NCBI GenBank assembly: GCA_026982835.1 | Contig: JALSGI010000836.1 | Coordinates: 1-8,789, forward strand | From: Planctomycetota bacterium | GTDB lineage: Bacteria > Planctomycetota > Planctomycetia > Pirellulales > S012-138 | Length of the DNA: 8,789 bases | Reading direction: 5' to 3' | Shown: positions 7,701 through 8,789 of the stretch, one piece after another | Layout of the letters: the number at the start of each line of letters is the position of its first letter | How positions within the stretch are numbered: the first letter of the stretch is position 1 | Notes under the pieces: model-generated | Told to the model about the DNA's origin: nothing | Database searches by the model: none | The model's input: only the letters and a program-made list of their open reading frames with translations | Made by a program: the position numbers and the translations under genes

Positions 7701-8484
7701 GGCCTTGCCGCTGCTGGAGGGGCACGCGGCCGACGAAGTGCTCACTCACCTGGCCCAGTCGCCCGGGGAGTCGGACGATCCGGAAGTGACACGGCAGGTG
7801 ATCCTGGCTGGTTTGCGTGCAGGCCCGCAAGGCCGCAAAGCTGCGGCGGAGATTCTCCAGGCATGGCACGGCCCGCTAGAGCAAGAACCAGAAGCCGCTC
7901 AGAAGCATCCGCTGGCCGCCTGGCAGCAGTGGTTTCGCCGTCGCTGGCCCAAGCTCCCGCCGCCGCAGCTGCCCAAGAGCCACGGGCGGCGCTGGACCAT
8001 GCAGGAGCTGGCCCATGCCCTCCAGCGCGGCGTGCCCGAAGGCTCCCCCCAGCGCGGAGCCCAGGTGTTCGCCAAGGCCCAATGCGCCAAGTGCCACCGC
8101 TTTGGCTCGCGGGGGGCGGCCTACGGGCCGGACTTGACCACGCTGGCCCAGCGGTTCCACAAGCGGGAAACCCTCCAGGCGATCCTCTACCCCTCGATGG
8201 TCGTCTCGGACCAGTATCAGCTGGTGGGCGTGGTAACCGACTCGGGCCGAGTCTATCAGGGGATGATCGTTTCCCGCGGCCCGGACCAACTGGTGCTGTT
8301 GGACTCCACCGGGCAGCGAATCGGCATCCCACGCGATGCAATCGAGCGGATCGAAGTGCTCCCCTCCTCCCCCATGCCCGAGGGACTTCTGGACCGCCTC
8401 ACCTTGCAGGAGATCATGGACCTGTTCGCCTACCTGTACCAGGAACCTGCGCTGACCACCTCCCGGCCCGGCTCCCGGCGGTAG
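4705..8484 (+). CDS. Exported PVC-type quinoprotein-like dehydrogenase with C-terminal heme domain
   Basis: The 1259-residue product starts with a signal peptide (about 1-26, hydrophobic core LLGAWLIAGSLLSG), so it acts outside the cytoplasm. Residues 30-180 form a galactose-binding-like beta-sandwich resembling those of alpha-rhamnosidases (AQWIWHPE, then CYFRKEV, Y-x-LYVNG, YDISKYLLPGHNVFAV). Residues about 195-540 look like the six-bladed propeller of soluble PQQ-dependent sugar dehydrogenases, as in the PVC-type membrane-bound dehydrogenase domain, with a calcium-loop-like DRNRDG at 239-244. Residues about 560-1060 are helical, at least partly HEAT-like (clearest at 620-705). The C-terminus (about 1110-1247) matches the Pirellula/Verrucomicrobium-type heme-binding domain: CAKCH at 1127-1131, GPDLT at 1141-1145, SPMPEGL at 1222-1228. 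It probably oxidises a sugar-like substrate and passes electrons to the heme; substrate and cofactor are unproven. The frame is open back to 4384, but the signal peptide fixes the start at 4705 (next best 4717). The ribosome-binding site is weak (GGGA, about 11 bases upstream). Confidence 0.9.
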   Translation: MNRSMLLGAWLIAGSLLSGASLWAQGSQGEAQWIWHPEFTPGEVPPGTCYFRKEVHLRRPAEGHVYITAQDEYVLYVNGHRIGSGNNWQVLDRYDISKYLLPGHNVFAVQASNNQQGPAGLVVRILIRPAGGTFTAVWTDSTWLAATEAPQDWYWMRFEPDQSWKRARELGELGSAQPWGNRVRLADGRRATRFQLARGFGIQRVLSPRQTGSVIAMAFDEDGNLLLSRERHGLAVAIDRNRDGLVDTVRELKLPIKNCQGILPLNGMLYLVGQGPQGLGVYLAAPREDIKLLLPIKGSPGEHGAHAITLGPDGRLYVLLGNHVQVDAEVNQQGPYSHWYEGDLVQPRFEDGGGHARGIKAPGGTIVRMELDGSQVELFAGGFRNCYDMAFNAQGELFTYESDMEWDVGLPWYRPTRVLHVVRGGEYGWRSGWAKWPEYYLDSLPALAHTGRGSPTGVMIYQHHAFPAKYRGAMFAGDWTTGRILAVFLQPQGAGYRATTEVFVQGKPLNVTDLVQGPDGAVYFCTGGRGTEGGVYRVYYRGVPARRPQLRNMAQATQTNVLQNAFHRNLLADYQEQLGAGWDRQIVQAVTDPGLPPQQRAVALGLMHLYGPFPSQELLLQLAESPAPELRAAAAVQMGLHPTPTLLEKLVQMLQDQHPLVQRRACEALAEAGHRFDAQEVLPLLESSDRQVAWAAIRLLQTLPVESWKSEVIHARNVDRFTHGAVALLAVKHDAETAGEVLRAARTWMDRYVTDPQFVDLLRVTQLAFHLGQLDRAEAGDLPQILAEEFPADPKANPPWGERINRELVRLLAHLEETSMMDRYLEYLGQAPAPQRLHLLMHAPWFHRFWHGPPLEQLLEEAQRAGELEGGFSLARYVENAVTRLVKRIDPQTHPALLARGARWPTAALAVLRIWADKPLEEEQVNQVIALDEQLVGVPDTEAYRRLKIAVVAVLGTAERPDARDYLRRLFHEQPQRRIVVAMALAQRPDEQSWPLLIRALPLLEGHAADEVLTHLAQSPGESDDPEVTRQVILAGLRAGPQGRKAAAEILQAWHGPLEQEPEAAQKHPLAAWQQWFRRRWPKLPPPQLPKSHGRRWTMQELAHALQRGVPEGSPQRGAQVFAKAQCAKCHRFGSRGAAYGPDLTTLAQRFHKRETLQAILYPSMVVSDQYQLVGVVTDSGRVYQGMIVSRGPDQLVLLDSTGQRIGIPRDAIERIEVLPSSPMPEGLLDRLTLQEIMDLFAYLYQEPALTTSRPGSRR

Positions 8485-8509
8485 CCAGGCGGCAGGGCCG
8501 CAGCCACGG

Positions 8510-8523
8510 GGAGCTTCCGCTCC
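8510..8523 (+). repeat. C-type hairpin repeat, 5-bp stem, TTCC loop
   Basis: GGAGC/GCTCC closes TTCC, 25 bases after the oxidoreductase stop codon. The following 26 bases (8524-8549) are the A-rich spacer, giving the same C-spacer-E order as on the minus strand at 1553-1493. Confidence 0.65.
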
Positions 8524-8549
8524 AGTGCAAGAAAACAGATCACGGCGAG

Positions 8550-8569
8550 CCGGGAGCGTAAGTTCCCGG
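8550..8569 (+). repeat. E-type hairpin repeat, 8-bp stem, GTAA loop
   Basis: The stem CCGGGAGC/GTTCCCGG closes GTAA and contains one G-T pair where the left-hand copy has G-C. With its spacer it matches the minus strand of 1491-1536 at 43 of 46 positions. Confidence 0.85.
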
Positions 8570-8591
8570 AGTGTGCGCACGTCAGCGTGTG

Positions 8592-8612
8592 GGTCTTGGG
8601 TCTTGGATCTTG
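8592..8612 (+). repeat. Three tandem heptamers GGTCTTG/GATCTTG
   Basis: GGTCTTG occurs twice in direct succession, followed by GATCTTG. A related 7-base periodicity (CGGCTTG repeated) occurs at 8655-8670. Confidence 0.75.
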
Positions 8613-8621
8613 GACGAGGAG

Positions 8622-8641
8622 CCCCCCGCGTAAGCGGGGGG
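8622..8641 (+). repeat. A-type hairpin repeat, 8-bp stem, GTAA loop
   Basis: The perfect stem CCCCCCGC/GCGGGGGG closes GTAA and is flanked by GAG on the left and AG on the right, as is the A-type hairpin on the minus strand at 1594-1575. Confidence 0.8.
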
Positions 8642-8654
8642 AGGCGGCGAGAGG

Positions 8655-8670
8655 CGGCTTGCGGCTTGCG
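8655..8670 (+). repeat. Tandem heptamer block CGGCTTG x2
   Basis: CGGCTTG is repeated twice and followed by CG. The corresponding block in the left cluster (minus strand, 1571-1555) reads CGGCTTG then CGACTTG then CG. In both clusters it sits between an A-type and a C-type hairpin. Confidence 0.7.
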
Positions 8671-8685
8671 CCGTGCGCTTTTACG

Positions 8686-8703
8686 CCGGTGCTTCCGCAC
8701 CGG
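8686..8703 (+). repeat. C-type hairpin repeat, 7-bp stem, TTCC loop
   Basis: CCGGTGC/GCACCGG closes TTCC. The central 16 bases are identical to the minus strand of 1538-1553. Confidence 0.8.
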
Positions 8704-8756
8704 GCAGGAAAAAGCGTGTTTTGTGGAAAACAACGTACCTGGTGGACTTGCTTTGA

Positions 8757-8789
8757 TTCTTGCAACGGCGAGCCGCCGGCGTAAGCCGG
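8757..8789 (+). repeat. E-type hairpin repeat truncated by the window end
   Basis: ATTCTTGCA leads into ACGGCGAG, then the left arm CCGCCGGC (8773-8780), loop GTAA (8781-8784) and the first five bases of the right arm, GCCGG. It aligns without gaps to 1430-1456. One base pair differs from that copy on both sides of the stem (G-C there, C-G here). Confidence 0.75.

Larger units (their letters stand above)
8485..8789. repeat. Gene-free region filled with hairpin repeats (cluster 2)
   Basis: No credible gene was found between the oxidoreductase stop and the window end. The stretch carries, in order, a C-type hairpin, the A-rich spacer, an E-type hairpin, a heptamer tandem repeat, an A-type hairpin, a second heptamer block, a C-type hairpin and the start of another E-type hairpin cut by the window end. 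One of these hairpins may serve as the transcript end of the oxidoreductase gene, but none is followed by a T-run. Confidence 0.8.

Noticed and set aside
7876..8733. 285-codon minus-strand frame crossing the oxidoreductase 3' end and the repeat cluster
   Set aside because: It is antisense to the well supported heme domain and continues into hairpin repeats; no recognisable domain.
8485..8789. Insertion sequence or transposon end
   Set aside because: No transposase-like reading frame, no terminal inverted repeat pair bounding a gene, and no target duplication could be seen.

Overview
The window looks like chromosomal DNA of a high-GC planctomycete, most likely a Pirellulales-type lineage. The strongest pointers are an exported protein with a quinoprotein-type beta-propeller, HEAT-like repeats and a C-terminal heme-binding domain of the Pirellula/Verrucomicrobium type, a large membrane-anchored DUF11-repeat protein, and intergenic clusters of short GC-rich hairpins. 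The taxon is inferred from gene families only; there is no rRNA or other marker gene here.

Layout, left to right: (1) the 3' three quarters of an MFS permease of the nucleoside:H+ symporter type (+ strand, 5' end outside the window, stop at 956). (2) A convergent 103-codon gene for an MTH1187/UPF0045-type thiamine-binding protein (- strand, 953-1264); the two genes share a CTAG tetranucleotide that supplies both stop codons. (3) A gene-free stretch, 1265-1690, filled with short hairpin repeats. (4) A large - strand gene (1691-4354) for an N-terminally anchored protein with a long Pro/Gln/Ala-rich linker and four DUF11-like beta-sandwich repeats. (5) A 350-bp divergent intergenic region (4355-4704) with two inverted repeats. 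(6) A + strand gene (4705-8484, 1259 residues) for an exported multidomain protein: signal peptide, carbohydrate-binding-like beta-sandwich, PQQ-dehydrogenase-like beta-propeller, helical repeats, and a C-type heme domain with one CxxCH. (7) A second hairpin-repeat cluster from 8485 to the window end, cut off inside a hairpin.

Functionally, the large exported protein is probably a periplasmic or surface oxidoreductase acting on sugars or polysaccharide-derived compounds and passing electrons through its own heme domain. The divergently transcribed DUF11 protein is probably an envelope or surface structural protein. No metabolic link between the two, or with the permease/thiamine-binding pair, can be shown from the sequence.

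The most unusual feature is the intergenic repeat system. The same ordered series of small modules (hairpin A, heptamer block B, hairpin C, A-rich spacer D, hairpin E) occurs on the minus strand at 1594-1491 and on the plus strand around 8510-8789. Stem sequences vary with matching changes on both sides, while the loops stay close to GTAA or TTCC. No CRISPR, tRNA, rRNA, insertion sequence or prophage gene was found.
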